Positions 11,901-21,805 of a stretch of 64,000 nt of DNA are shown piece by piece. Both the position numbers and the translations under genes were made by a program. How positions within the stretch are numbered: the stretch's first letter is position 1; every line of letters starts with the position of its first letter. Source of the DNA: Channa striata (lineage: Eukaryota; Chordata; Actinopteri; Anabantiformes; Channidae); assembly GCA_033026295.1 (NCBI GenBank), contig CM065173.1, positions 2,232,001-2,296,000 on the forward strand, read 5' to 3'. The notes below the pieces were generated by a model. The model made no database searches. It was not told the DNA's origin and saw nothing but the letters and a program-made list of their open reading frames with translations.

Positions 11901-13392
11901 AGCATTACCTTTTCACCGAAATTGGGAACTGTTGAATACTGGGCCCTGTGCTGCACTGCACGGCATTTGGAGTGGAGTGAAGCATACTGAAAAATACACA
12001 CACACACAGTTTCAAAATGTTTTTCTGCACCAAACTAAAATAGATAAGAAAAATAAACTTCTTTCAGAAGGTTAGAGATAAAAATGTCAAACGACACGAT
12101 ATTTAACTGGGTAAATGCAAAATAATTTGGTCAAATAATTACTTAATACTAATGACCACCACACTAAATTAATTGCACTAAAGAACTGATTTGATGATTG
12201 TTGCCATATTATATGCAAGCAAATAAGCAATCTCTGTTAATCATCAACGATTCATTTAACAATGGTTTCATTACTCTCTGATGCGTGAGCTTCAAGGAAA
12301 TTCCTAACTTATGTAAGAAGAAACACAAGCAACTTTGGACACAACCTTAAAGACTTTTCAAAGCACAGTTTTCTCAATTTTTAATGCAGAGAATAGGAAT
12401 CTATAATTTTTTAATGAATCCTTTTCCTTTCAATTAGTCTCTGCAGATTTTACTGCTCTAAACACTTGGAGAGATTAAGGAAAATTCACAGATGTTTCCA
12501 GTTTAAGAGCACAAAGCCAGAACCAGCATCATGATTTTTGTCAAGTGCCTGTGACCTTTAACTCTCTGAAAAATATTCTGTAGATTACTGCTAAGGCAGA
12601 TGATGGGTACAGTGATCTCACGGACAGGAAAACTAGAACTGACTTGTGAAACGTCTTTAAATATGATGTAAATAAATCTGAATGGACACCTAGTGGCACG
12701 TGGCTAGTAGGAGCCCACAGATTATCTTCACTCAGACACTCCAAGTGGGTTGCCGTGGTCAAGAATAAGACCTCTTTGAGGTTCAAGTCCATATGGCTTT
12801 GGTCAGGTTCGGACTCCCTGGAACTAATCTAGCAGTGAATTGCCCTCGTAAGACATAACGGATCTGTAAAGGGAAACCGCTTGATGAATGACTAAGTCAG
12901 ACCCATGCAAACATCGTTCCTCAGCAACGATCCACGGTGGCCAAATGCCAATTAGAAAAGATACATTAAATATGATTATATAAATTGACGAAATGCTTCG
13001 AGTAAAACAAATGCATTGAAGAAAACAAATATCTGGAACAAAGCCGCCATTTCTCGCTTGTTTTTCTGACATCACGTCAACTTTATGTACAAGAAACGCT
13101 ACAGAATTATTAAGCTGTCAGCCTTTTAATAACTTTAAGTTCGTGGTTTACAGCCAACAGTCGTAACACTTGTCGCCGTATCTAATGAAACTCTGTTCCG
13201 AGCCTTCCGTCTCCTTTTCACACAGCTGTTAGCATCACGAAGCTAGCAGCTTTCGTGATGCTGGCTCTCCGTCGGTTAACTCAAAGCGACGAGCGTGTGG
13301 ACGAAGCTCGCGCCGTGCAGCAGCCGTCGTCAGCTCACCTTCACAGACAGGAGCAGTCGGTTCACCGCTGGACAAGCACCGTGCGCCGCCAT
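626..13392 (-). CDS. pcca: Propionyl-CoA carboxylase alpha subunit, mitochondrial (5' 18 exons; 3' end outside)
   Basis: Biotin-carboxylase subunit that carboxylates biotin with ATP and bicarbonate for propionyl-CoA to methylmalonyl-CoA conversion in the mitochondrial matrix. Exons in transcript order: 13339-13392, 11909-11986, 11607-11654, 11332-11400, 10718-10831, 10123-10176, 8653-8784, 7771-7807, 6340-6418, 5587-5689, 5254-5348, 3679-3829, 2899-3042, 2229-2303, 2061-2129, 1903-1978, 1590-1803, 626-728. All are GT-AG and in phase, summing to 565 codons; human PCCA has about 728, so the biotinyl domain is off the left edge. Residues 1-44 are Arg/Lys-rich with no acidic residue before Glu43, like a mitochondrial presequence. 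The carboxylase domain starts at ILIANRGEIACR (exon 3); the ATP-grasp glycine loop GGGGKGMR is in exon 9, ERECSIQRRNQK in exon 11, and FLEMNTRLQ/VEHPITECITG spans exons 12-13. MCCC1 was considered, but residues such as INGWAIESRVYAE and VYPDGFKGH fit PCCA. Confidence 0.96.
1098..1325 (-). mobile_element. LINE-2-type 3' tail fragment
   Basis: Shares with the longer copy at 13738-14860 the conserved stretch from AGCGCCAATTTACAACAAGG through the poly-cytosine/TTGAGCA box to the CCAGCAGAACCAGGCTC box. It lies in a pcca intron in the same orientation. A TA/GT microsatellite follows at 1331-1360. Confidence 0.7.
1331..1360. repeat. (AT)4(GT)10 microsatellite
   Basis: Alternating AT then GT dinucleotides directly after the L2 tail, inside a pcca intron. 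Confidence 0.9.
2510..2650. repeat. Dispersed fish repeat (AGGGGTCACCACAGCG box)
   Basis: Contains CCCTTCAGGGGTCACCACAGCGG, also seen in slightly different form at 58604-58640. This motif is widespread in fish genomes. The element class is not clear from the sequence. Confidence 0.45.
2882..2898. repeat. (CA)n microsatellite forming the pcca exon 13 donor
   Basis: On the transcribed (minus) strand this is a GT run that begins exactly at the 5' splice site of the exon 2899-3042, so the donor dinucleotide is the first GT of the repeat. Confidence 0.9.
4325..4560 (+). mobile_element. LINE-2 reverse-transcriptase fragment, degenerate
   Basis: Plus-strand translation gives the LINE RT signature LDLSAAFDTIDHKIL, then GWFKSYLSDR, then a stop codon where the Gln of GVPQGSVLGPILF is expected. 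It is a decayed copy inside a pcca intron. Other parts of the same broad family lie at 13738-14860 and 50620-51667. Confidence 0.8.
4631..4674. repeat. Perfect 22-bp tandem duplication
   Basis: Two adjacent identical copies of the unit beginning GTTTAAGTAAGCTGG, at 4631-4652 and 4653-4674, in a pcca intron. Confidence 0.85.
4795..4945 (-). repeat. Dispersed fish repeat (CAGACGCTTTTATCCAAAGCG box)
   Basis: Carries the box TTAGCAGACGCTTTTATCCA and a CTTGCCCAAGGACA box. Related ends appear at 34590-34632 and 57338-57402 in opposite orientation. The box is the common 3' end of fish tRNA-SINE-like repeats; the family name was not determined. Confidence 0.55.
5878..5907. repeat. Poly(A) run, 30 bp
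   Basis: Uninterrupted adenines in a pcca intron, just downstream (in plus coordinates) of exon 10. It could be the tail of an eroded retroelement, but no body is recognisable beside it. Confidence 0.9.
6486..6905 (-). mobile_element. Rearranged pogo-like element copy carrying pcca exon 9 fragments
   Basis: Segments match the reverse complement of the element at 54987-55993: a TIR-like start (TACCTTTCTGGACT), CTAAAATTTAAAAG, AGGCATGAGGATGTTCTG, the TGTTTTACCGGCATTACGG box, and the blocks around 6712-6800. Between the second and third, where the fuller copy has roughly 140 bp, there is CAGATGCCTTGATCATCACT (about 6525-6545), identical to part of pcca exon 9 located about 130 bp away. Intron sequence flanking exon 9 (around 6428-6448) also recurs near 6617-6640. 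The copy lies in pcca intron 8, just upstream of exon 9 in transcript order. Confidence 0.7.
7039..7310 (+). repeat. Dispersed repeat family A (TAAATGATCTGCACTTATATAG)
   Basis: One of at least five copies here sharing the order: a TCTGCACTTATATAGCGC start, CTACCTGTTGGTACTCAA, CCCATTCACACTCAC, GGGGGAGCT and CTCAAGGACAC boxes. It is a common fish dispersed repeat of uncertain class with no coding capacity. Confidence 0.7.
9000..9860 (+). mobile_element. Decayed Tc1/mariner transposon
   Basis: The order of recognisable pieces follows a fish Tc1-like element: GATGGGCAGAGGTTCACCA (N-terminal helix-turn-helix region), a first-helix stretch ending in ACTGTATAAAATATCAT with an in-frame stop, ATCACTGCATGGGCTCAGGAA, GATGAATCAAAATTTGAAATTC (DE region), CTCTGATGGTACGAGGGTG, and a right-end inverted-repeat-like CTTTTTGGATTCGGGG. 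Large deletions, stops and loss of the left terminal repeat make it inactive. It lies in the pcca intron between exons 6 and 7. Confidence 0.8.
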
Positions 13393-13396
13393 GTTG
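13385..13396 (-). promoter_or_regulatory. TISU / YY1 element over the pcca start codon
   Basis: The minus strand reads CAACATGGCGGC, an exact match to the TISU consensus SAASATGGCGGC, with the pcca ATG (13390-13392) inside it. TISU both binds YY1 and directs initiation on very short 5' leaders, and is known to be enriched among mitochondrial genes. This supports the chosen start and suggests a short 5' UTR; the transcription start was not mapped. Confidence 0.7.
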
Positions 13397-13420
13397 CCGA
13401 ACTGTGACGGTCAAGCAGGC

Positions 13421-13435
13421 TGACGTGATGACGTC
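13421..13435. promoter_or_regulatory. Paired CRE/ATF-like half sites upstream of pcca
   Basis: Two TGACGT motifs lie 8 bp apart (13421-13426 and 13429-13434), the second extended to TGACGTC, about 30-45 bp upstream of the pcca ATG. The position suits a core promoter element bound by CREB/ATF factors. This is inferred from motif match and position only. Confidence 0.4.
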
Positions 13436-13737
13436 TGAGCTTTAAAGACACCTGAGTGGCGCAGATTGAGGCGTTAACCCATTGTTTTTTTCATTCAACT
13501 TTATTGTGCACAGTGATAGATTTCTTTATTTTTCATCAATATCTCAAACAAAGGTGGATGTGACGTCTCAACTGTTAAACTGCTAAAATAAATAACTTTA
13601 ACTTTTTATTTTAAACTCTTAATGCTTTTTTACAAGTATGATATAGCCAAGACTCAGAAGTACTGCTTTGCCAATCGAATTATTGTCATGGTAATGATAA
13701 GAAACACAAACCAAAACACAGGTTTTATAAGTACTTA

Positions 13738-14860
13738 AAATTCAATTCAATTCAATTCAACTTTATTTATATAGCGCCAATTTACAACAAGGTCATCTCA
13801 GGGCACTTTACATAATAAAGCCAAGACTATACATACATGTAGAGAAAACCCAACAAATCCCCCTTGAGCAAGCCATAGGCAACAGTGGAGAGGAAAAATT
13901 CCCTTTAACGGAAGAAACCTCCAGCAGAACCAGGCTCAGGGTGGGCGGACATCTGCCTTGACCGGTTGGGGTGAGTGGTAAGTGGAGAGGGAAAAGAACA
14001 GAGCAACAAAAGCAACAACAAAACATTGGGCAGGTTAGTAGGACCAGTAGCTGCACACTGGAGGACACACAGCGCCAAATCCGGGGACACCTGAAGACAG
14101 GGACAGAGAGACGGGGACAGAGAGGGAGAAAGACGACTACGGGACAAAGAAGATACAGAGTTAATGTCATACAGTGGTGACATTATAGATGTGGGGTGAG
14201 AGGAGAGAATTAAGAGAAGAGGAAGTGGCACAGTGCAGAGTCCCCCAGCAGTCTAAGCCTATAGCAGCATGACTATTACCAACTATAAGCTTTATCAAAA
14301 AGGAAGGTTTTGAGCCTAGTCTTAAAAATTGGGAGGGTGTCTGCTTCCCGAGTCTGGACTGGGAGCTGGTTCCACAGGAGAGGAGCTTGATAGCTAAAGG
14401 CTCTGCCTCCCATTCTATTTTTGGAAATTCTGGGAACCACAAGTAGGCCTGCATTTTGGGACCGAAGTGGTCTAGTAGGATGATATGGTACTAAGAGATC
14501 TTTTAAATATGATGGGGCTTGGCCGTTTAAAGCTTTATAGGTAAGAAGAAGGGTTTTAAATTCTATTCTGCATTTAATTGGAAGCCAATGGAGAGAAGCT
14601 AATGAAGGTGAAATATGATCTCTCTTACCAATCCCAGTCAGTAATCTTGCTGCAGCATTTTGGATTAATTGGAGGCTTTTTAGAGAGTTACTGGGGCAGC
14701 CTGAAAGTAGAGAATTACAATAGTCCAATCTAGAAGTAACAAATGCATGAACCAATTTTTCAGCATCGCTTTGGGATAGGATGCTCCTAATTTTGGCAAT
14801 GTTCCGTAGGTGGAAGAAGGCTGTTCTAGAGATTTGCTTTATGTGTGAGGTAAATGACAA
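13738..14860 (-). mobile_element. LINE-2 retrotransposon, 5'-truncated, with 3' tail
   Basis: The minus strand at 14276-14860 is open for 194 codons encoding the C-terminal end of a fish L2-type polyprotein: AFVTSRLDYCNSLLSGCP, QLIQNAAARLL, DHISPSLASLHWLPIK, LLLTYKALNG, GRAFSYQAPLLWNQLP. About 535 bp of 3' UTR follows to 13738, ending in (ATTCA)n-type pentamer repeats, the usual L2-like tail. The open frame implies fairly recent insertion. It sits just beyond the pcca promoter. Confidence 0.88.
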
Positions 14861-15179
14861 ATCCTGGTCAACTCCTTAATTCTGGAGTTTACCTGTTAAA
14901 ATACGAATTCATGTCTCGATATGACTTTCTTGTTCAAACTAAATATCATGCAACATTTTTACATGTGATTTCATACAATCTTATTTCTCGACTGCAAAAG
15001 GTGAACACTGGATTTTGCCATGTAAGTGTAAGATAAAGACTGTTCATTTATACAGCAGCCAAGAAATATGTTAGAAATGCTGTTCTACCACAAGAGCTTT
15101 AGTGACTACACCAACTTCTGTTTTCTCTTGAAACAACTGCTATAAAAACCATATTCATTATGTGTCCAGTTATTCTGTT

Positions 15180-15890
15180 CAGAGTCATGGAGGACTGCAG
15201 CCTAATCGCAGCTGTCAGTCATTCTCAGGGCACACAGAGAGATACACACAGACAGGTAACCGGGGATAATCACTCTCCATCTTAAACGTTTTCTGTGACT
15301 CTGTGACTTCTGTGATTCTTTCTGTGCAGGGAGCACTACTGAAGACCCTTTATGAAGACCCTCAGTCATCTTCTATGGAGTGGTCTGCTGGTGCGGACAG
15401 GAGGAGACTGTAGAAGCTGGTGAGGATGGCCAGCTTGGTTTTGGGGACGCCCCTGGACTCAGGAGGATGGTAGCCAAGCTATCATCTGTGCTGGAGAACG
15501 ACTCCCACCCCCTGTACGACGCAGTGTCATGTCTGAGCAGCTCCTTCACTGACAGACTGTTGCATCCTAAATGTCTGAAGGAGCGACATCGAAGGTCTTT
15601 TCTCCCTGCTGCAGTCAGACTTTACAATCAGAGCTGCTCCCAGTGAACCATCCTCACCATTAGTCACTATTAGTCACTTTTAAACTGTGCAATGCAAATG
15701 ACCCATTGTGCACTTACCTACTTGTATGATTATGTACATATGTGACATATTTTTATTTTTTCATTTGACATTGTAAATACCGTATTTTGATATTCCTTTT
15801 TGCTGTACACTGCACATTCTCTGCTGTAGTAACCTGGAAATTTCCCCGCTGTGGGACGAATAAACGTTTATCTTATCTCATATTTTATAT
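15180..15890 (+). mobile_element. Non-LTR retrotransposon 3' end
   Basis: The plus strand at 15380-15646 encodes HPLYDAVSCLSSSFTDRLLHPKC followed by ERHRRSFLPAAVRLYNQS, the C-terminal signature of a common fish non-LTR element different from L2. The 3' region reads CCCCGCTGTGGGACGAATAAACG and ends in a TCTTATC-type tail near 15880. A reverse-oriented relative of this tail lies at 29487-29530. Confidence 0.7.
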
Positions 15891-16261
15891 TTGTCTAGAA
15901 AATTAATATATATAGTTTTTCTCAGCTACGATCTACTTGATCATTTCTTAGCACAACAGGAATCTTGTTTTCTTCTCGAGCCCTTTTCCCCACTTGCAGT
16001 TCCCAGTTTATTCCTCCGGCTATTCATTATTATTTACTGCCTGTTTAGACTCAGCTCTCCCCTCACTTCGCCGCCAGATCCTCGCCTGTTCTCCTGGATG
16101 GAAAACTCTTATAGCAAGCCGTTTGAGCATTTATGCGAACTATCTCTAACTAAATCTGGTGTCTGTGAAAAGTGCGATATAAGTGCAGACCATTTACCAT
16201 TTATCCCATGGATAATATAATATAGCCTAATAAATCAACATTTATTTAAACAAAACCTGTA
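15891..16261. other. Spacer with a partial repeat-A end
   Basis: The segment near 16170-16203 (GCGATATAAGTGCAGACCATT) is the reverse complement of the start of repeat family A. The rest is AT-rich and unrecognised. Confidence 0.45.
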
Positions 16262-16556
16262 ACTAATGACAACGACTAGTCAAAGTGCTAGTAGCGTCAC
16301 TGTGACGACCGTTACTAGCACTACCAATGCTGCTAGCAACACTAGTAGCGCCATTGCGACAAGAGTTGCTAGCACCCGTAGTGCCACTAGTGACACTATC
16401 GCTAGTGTCACTAGTAGAGCAAGTGTGTCTAGTCCAACTGGCTCCAGTGCCACAGGATTTAGTGTAACTAGCAGTGTCAGTGCCACTCGTAATGCTAGTG
16501 TGACTAGCATTATTAGTAAAACTGGCACTACTAGTTTGCACTAGTCATACTAGTAG
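16262..16556. repeat. CTAG-rich array with about 9-bp phasing
   Basis: Sixteen CTAG tetramers occur in about 280 bp (16276, 16288, 16315, 16333, 16342, 16369, 16387, 16402, 16411, 16429, 16468, 16495, 16504, 16531, 16541, 16550). Spacings are almost all multiples of 9, with 12, 15 and 39 among the exceptions; all but the last two CTAGs share one triplet phase. The loose unit is ACTAGTGNC. Because of this phase the array is open in several frames on both strands (Thr/Ser/Ala/Val-rich on the plus strand), which I take as a by-product and not as coding. Confidence 0.75.
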
Positions 16557-17330
16557 AGATTGTCGCAATGAATTGAATTGAACTGAATGAATGAATGACT
16601 AATAGTTATTATAAATATAGCTTAAAAACAGCTAACAATAAATATGAAGTGTCATTTCATAATAAGTGAGTCCACTAACCCAGCCGATCAGATTGACAAG
16701 GTTTTACAGGTTGTGTGGCCTTATAAACCAGTCAGCTCGAAGCAGAGTCCACACAAAGGGGCAGTCGAACCTCATGAACTCCACCTACAGGTGAGTACAC
16801 CCTGAGGAAGCCCATCGTCTATGTCGTCCCTGCTGGGACACCTCCCTGGGAAAGCCAAAGTCTGCTGTCAACACACAGTAGTTAAAAATGTCTCTCACAA
16901 GTGGAACTAGTGGCATATTCGACTCTTATTAGTTAACTAGTAATCAGCAAAAGAACCTTTGACTACAATGTAAATGTAAATGATTCAGCGGATGTTTTGA
17001 ATCTTACTAGCACCAATAGTACTGTAAAGATTTTAGGCATCACTAGCTAACTAGTAAGAAAGGCAGAAGAGCTTTGAGCTAGTGAGTCAGTCCCCGTTGT
17101 TGCTGTAACTTGTTAAAATGTAAGCAAAGGGAGTTTTTTCTCTCCACTGTTGCCCATAGCTGCTCAAGGGGGATTTGTTGTCCTTTCTCTAAATGATTTT
17201 AAACTTGTACTACTAGTAAACATTTTGAGCTTCACTAGTTAACTAGTAGGCATTTTTACTCCAACTACTGAACTAATCCGTTGTCCAAACTAGGGTCCAA
17301 ACGTTTCCAGCTAGTGTGCACAAAGTGCAA
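16557..17330. other. Flank with scattered ACTAGT/TTAACTAGT motifs
   Basis: Isolated motifs continue beyond the array at about 16907, 16935, 17047, 17210 and 17238, often as TTAGTTAACTAGT-like palindromes. An L2 tail fragment lies inside at 17125-17185. No coding sequence was recognised. Confidence 0.45.
17125..17185 (+). mobile_element. Short L2 tail fragment, opposite orientation
   Basis: Reads CTCCACTGTTGCCCATAGC then TGCTCAAGGGGGATTTGTTG, the reverse complement of the box present in the 1098, 13738 and 38032 copies. Confidence 0.7.
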
Positions 17331-17929
17331 ATCAGTAGAGGGATTTTAGGTTTGATATCAGGGATATCTAATAATGGCTTGCCATATACACTCCGCCTCA
17401 TGGTTTTTGTTTGGTTGATGTGTGACTATTCGGACTCTGTTGCCTGCTTACTTCTGGTCTAAGGTTAGTTAGTAGTGATACCAAACGAAGCTTCCCGCAG
17501 CGTTGAAGCTACTCTCAAAAATAGGTTCATCACCGGAAGCTTTTCAACACAAACGTTTGGTGGCCAAACCTTTGAAGAGCAGCTGGAATCTACAGCTTGT
17601 AATGAACGGCTTCAAAAGGGTCTGATATCAGGCTGTTGTGGTGCATGTTTTGTGTTGTTGTTATGTTTATTTGATTAATAAATCATTTTGATGAAAAATA
17701 GACAACAAATAAATTAAAAAAACAAAACAAACAAAATGAACACAACAATCTTATAATAGCTTGCTTCTGCTGTGAGATCCCTATTTTCACCTGCTCATGT
17801 AATGAATTAACCAGTGGTCAGGTTTATTCATATATAGGCCTACTATCATATTGAAACTTATATGTATAGTGTATTTCTTATGTATTTCGGACATCATTGA
17901 TTATGTGACTCTGGCCAAACGAGTCTGAA

Positions 17930-18755
17930 CACTGGTTTGGAAGCACTGGGTGTTTTTGGGGATTATTCTGACACTACGCCAGAGCTCCAGCTTCAAACTG
18001 ACCATCACTATTACTTCGCCCTCTTGTACGCACTGTTGTTCGGTTCTGGTTATCCACACACCCGGTTTATTCTTTATAACGCTTCCTGAATTGCTCTGCT
18101 TGTCTGTACATTTTAGTTTATACCTATTTTGGTCTGCTCTGTGACATGCACCTCAGGGTATTTGTGTGTATATGTTTCAGACCGGCTCATTCGGTTCCCA
18201 CATTTAGGTTACTGTTTAAACCTGTTACGGGTCCATTCTTTGCTTATGCTCTGCTTCCCTGTTCTTTTTCATTTCGTATGCAGCATTATTCTCCAGCTCA
18301 AGTTAACTGTTGTCCTCCTTTCTGGAATGATTTTTAGTTCAAGTCCCTTGACGTCCTGTGTTCCTTTTTCTGTTTAACACTTACATTCCCGTCCTTTGGA
18401 TTACCAGATTAGTCAATGCCATTGCCTAAGTTTTTCTATTTATACTCACGCTTGGACTCTTTCCTTAGTTCATGTTTAAAATGTTAGTTTCACTGATCCC
18501 ATTTAACACTATGAGATCAGGTTTTTGTGTTTAGGTTTTGTGTCCTGGCCAAGTTTTATGTTTAGTTCCTTCGGGTCATGTATTTTGTTTGTTTTTCTGA
18601 ATCTACAGCCTGTCAGTGTTGTTCTTGTTAATATGAGTCAATTTGTTAATCCTTCCCTTTCCTCACTGTTTCCGAATAAAGTTCACTATTCTCTAATCCC
18701 TCTCACTGCGTTTAATCTTGGATCTGTTCTCATACAGAAATCATGAGAGTTCCAC
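17930..18755 (+). mobile_element. Possible solo LTR / retroelement end
   Basis: Pyrimidine-rich sequence with an AATAAA signal in CCGAATAAAGTTCAC near 18674, followed by TCTCTAATCCCTCTCACTGC. The composition resembles fish LTR-retrotransposon terminal repeats. No matching second copy, primer-binding site or polyprotein is visible, so the call is weak. Confidence 0.3.
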
Positions 18756-18793
18756 AACTTTTGACATGTTTTTCCTAAATCGCTAACACATGT

Positions 18794-19056
18794 AAATGGT
18801 AAATGGTCTGCACTTATGTAGCGCTTTTCTACCTGTTGGTACTCAACGCGCTTTATACTGCTTCTTATCTACCCATTCACACTCACACAAATGGGGGAGC
18901 TGCTATGCAACTGGCCGACGCTCACTGGGAGCAACTAAGTGGGGTTCAGTGTCTTGCTAAAGGACACTTCGACATGTGACCAGAGGAGCCGGGGATCAAA
19001 CCAACAACTGTAGGATTGGTGGACAACCATGCTGCAAACTACACCACAGTCACCAC
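18794..19056 (+). repeat. Dispersed repeat family A
   Basis: Same box order as 7039-7310: AAATGGTCTGCACTTATGTAG, CTACCTGTTGGTACTCAA, CCATTCACACTCACAC, GGGGGAGCTG and CTTGCTAAAGGACAC. Confidence 0.7.
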
Positions 19057-20226
19057 CCCGTGTCACCCAAAGATTCAAACTGTGTCAAACAATGGAAAAC
19101 ACCTATTCACAGCTGATAGAAATGCAAAATGATGAATGGGTAATGTACCCTGTGAAACACTGCTCAAAATTCTTTAGTCGTCCTCATCCATCAATGAAAG
19201 ATGTCACAACTGTGTTATGTACAAACTTAGATCACGCACAAGAGGAAATAGTTTTGGATATTTTTTTGAACTTCTATTTGTTAAATGTTAAATTTGTTCT
19301 TACTTAGAATGTCCACATTTGTCTACACTAGATGCTTCCCATATGTCTTGATGTAAACAACAAGGATACAATAAAACCAACAAGAAAAACTTTTTTGAAA
19401 AAATATTCTACAGTATTTCATTGTCTTAAGAAAGGGTACAACCTGTGCCGTGATTTGCTTGTTTGCAATTTTTTTTCATTTGCTTAGACACTTGTGTCCA
19501 TTTTGAAGTCACATTTAAAAAAAACAGTAAACACACAACACTCAAACTCTAACAAAACTTTACAACATGCAAAAAAAATCTAATTTTCTTACTCAAAGAA
19601 CACAACTTGTTATCAAACTTTTATGCTCTTTGAATCTGTCACTACACAGTGGACAACAAAATAAATCTATCCATATCCCATGGTGATTTTAATAGAAGAA
19701 GCTCTGCTGCACTTTTCTGAGACGACCTGTTGAAATAATGTAAAAAAGATTTCCTAGGAAGTTTTCTTCATTCTTGTGCGCAGCCTTTTTTTTAATCCTT
19801 TCCCCAATTAAAAAACTCCAAAAAATCTGTAAAAAAGTAGTGCTGTTAGTGAGTTTCTTTGGAATACAACTATTCACAGCTGCTTCATTCCAACTTGGTT
19901 TCTCTTGGACTTGATCAATAACAGCCAAACTCACATTGTTCATTTCCAAATGTTCCCTGATCTGCAGTTACTGTTTCTTACATTTCCTGCATGTCGATTA
20001 CATTGTTTGCTATGACCGTACATACAATGGCAGATTTCTGGTCTGTACTAAAAATTGTTTCTCTGCTTGTAAGCCTCCGGTGATTCTATAAAGTAATGCA
20101 ACAAGTAAAATAGTTACATATTATAAATGGAATTGTTGAATCTGCTGCATTGCTGTAGAGTTTGTCTTGCCAAAAGCAAAATACGGTAAAACTTACATGA
20201 ACAGTGATGTACAGGAAGATTGTGAT
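19057..20226. other. AT-rich spacer, nothing recognised
   Basis: Scattered short open frames with no conserved domain or splice pattern. No repeat family was recognised. Confidence 0.4.
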
Positions 20227-20573
20227 TTAGCTATTATCCTTTAAAAACTCTGACAAAAGGTGAATTAGAATAAGCTGGACCCCTTGTCCAGCCTCTCTAA
20301 AGGACAACCCTTGATTGAGAAGATGACTGAAAACAAGGTCAAGAGCTGTCCTCTTAGTTTCATTTGAAGCCTCGGCTCTACTTTGTCTTTCATGAAATTC
20401 ATTGAAACAAGAACACATGACAATTCCTCATCCTTCTGCCATGGCCTATAACTCTCATTTTGTGGCCTTGGCATCTTCAATCCATGCTTGCAAACATCAA
20501 CACCAATGGGACATCTTTCACACAGGAAAAAGTCGATATAGCTGATTGAAGAATCGTGCAGGGGGTTCCACAT
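20227..20573 (-). pseudogene. Possible remnant of a transposon-derived ORF
   Basis: Two overlapping minus-strand frames, 20265-20573 and 20227-20418, look like one frame broken by an indel. The second contains ALDLVFSHLLNQGLSFREAG, resembling the helix-turn-helix-like start of domesticated or transposon proteins seen in fish. The first contains FFLCERCPIGVDVC, a Cys-containing stretch. No start, promoter or host homology is evident. Confidence 0.3.
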
Positions 20574-21584
20574 GGTTCATTAAAAATTCTAGATTTTTGC
20601 AAGTCATTTCTATAAATCAGCTGGGAGCATATGTCTGGTTCAGATTTGTTTCACAAACGTTGAACAGGTGGAAACACTTCAAGTACTTGAATAAAACCGC
20701 TGGTAAAAATTGAGATTTTTAAGAAAAGTGAAAGTACCATAAAGTGCCAGCTCATCCACATTGTACTGAGTCGTGAACCACCTCTGATGTGAGCTGACTG
20801 TCTCTTACATGTCAGCTGTGTTGTCTTGGACCCATCAAGATTTGAGAAAGGCTAAATAAGCAGTTTCATGGATCATTCAGTAAAGCCTTTAGTGACTTTA
20901 GATCTGGTGGAACAGTACACCCAGTGGTAAATTGACCAAGACTTCAAGAAATAGCTCAGGGCAATACTGCATGTTTTATTTAGTGGTCACTAACTGTGAT
21001 ATCACAACCTAATTGATTCATTGTGTTTGGAAAATCTGTTGTTCTGATTTTTCTTTAGCTCAGTGACTCTGATATTATAAGAAGGCCCTTAACAAGCTTT
21101 AAATTCACATGCACAGCTGGTTAGGCTTGTACTTTTAACTTTATGTTGTGACCAAAAACAAAAAAGCAGGTGGAGCATATAGGGAAGGGGCCTGAGCATC
21201 TCACAGGATGATACTTCACTTCCACATCAAATGTGGTGGATTTATTTTATTCATCTCTCCGCTCATCCATCGTCTAAATCTGCTTGTCACATGCAGAGTG
21301 ACAGGCAGAGGGAGCCTATCCCAACTCATAGTGGGCGAAAGGTGTAGTTCCACCAGGACAACTACACCAGGACAATTTACCAATCAATCCCAGGGAAAAC
21401 ATCCATGGGGGCTTGAAAGTTTGTGAACCATTCAGAATCTTTCCTATTCCTGCATGAGTAGAGTCTACAACACGAGGGGAAAAGTGGTTCGTGTGTGGTT
21501 AAAGTATGTGATTTTTTTTTATGCAGAAATAGGGAAATATTTAAAGGGCTCACAAACTTTCAAATGTACCCGTGTATGGATAAA
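20574..21584. other. Spacer, nothing recognised
   Basis: A short internal repetition CACCAGGACAACTACACCAGGACAA occurs near 21350-21375. No gene was seen. Confidence 0.4.
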
Positions 21585-21805
21585 CAATCATTCACACTCA
21601 CACATTAGATCTGACCTGCATGTGTCTGGACTGTGGAGAAAACATGTGAATGCTACACAGCTGGAGGAGTCAAACCCACAGCATCTCCCCCTTTAATCTG
21701 TGAATATGTGTGAGTGCAAATGGGTAAATAAGGACCAGAGTAAAGCGCTTTGAATTCCAATAGGTAGAAAAGCGTTATATAAATGCAGACCGTTCACCAT
21801 TTACT
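21585..21805 (-). repeat. Dispersed repeat family A
   Basis: Reverse orientation: it ends with AGTAAAGCGCTTTGAATTCC, AATAGGTAGAAAAGCG and AATGCAGACCGTTCACCATTTA, complementary to the start of the 7039 copy. Confidence 0.65.

Noticed and set aside
626..13392. MCCC1 (methylcrotonyl-CoA carboxylase) instead of PCCA
   Set aside because: The residues around the VEHP-TECITG and INGWAIESRVYAE region, and the VTHN-LLRE and VYPDGFKGH segments, fit PCCA and not MCCC1.
13808..14231. Minus-strand Pro/Leu/Ser-rich frames of 108-120 codons
   Set aside because: They lie in the 3' UTR of the L2 copy and are low-complexity by-products.
16263..16544. Overlapping open frames on both strands (Thr/Ser-rich, Leu/Val-rich) over the CTAG array
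   Set aside because: Openness follows from the triplet-phased repeat, which lacks stops in several frames. There is no start context, splice site or homology.
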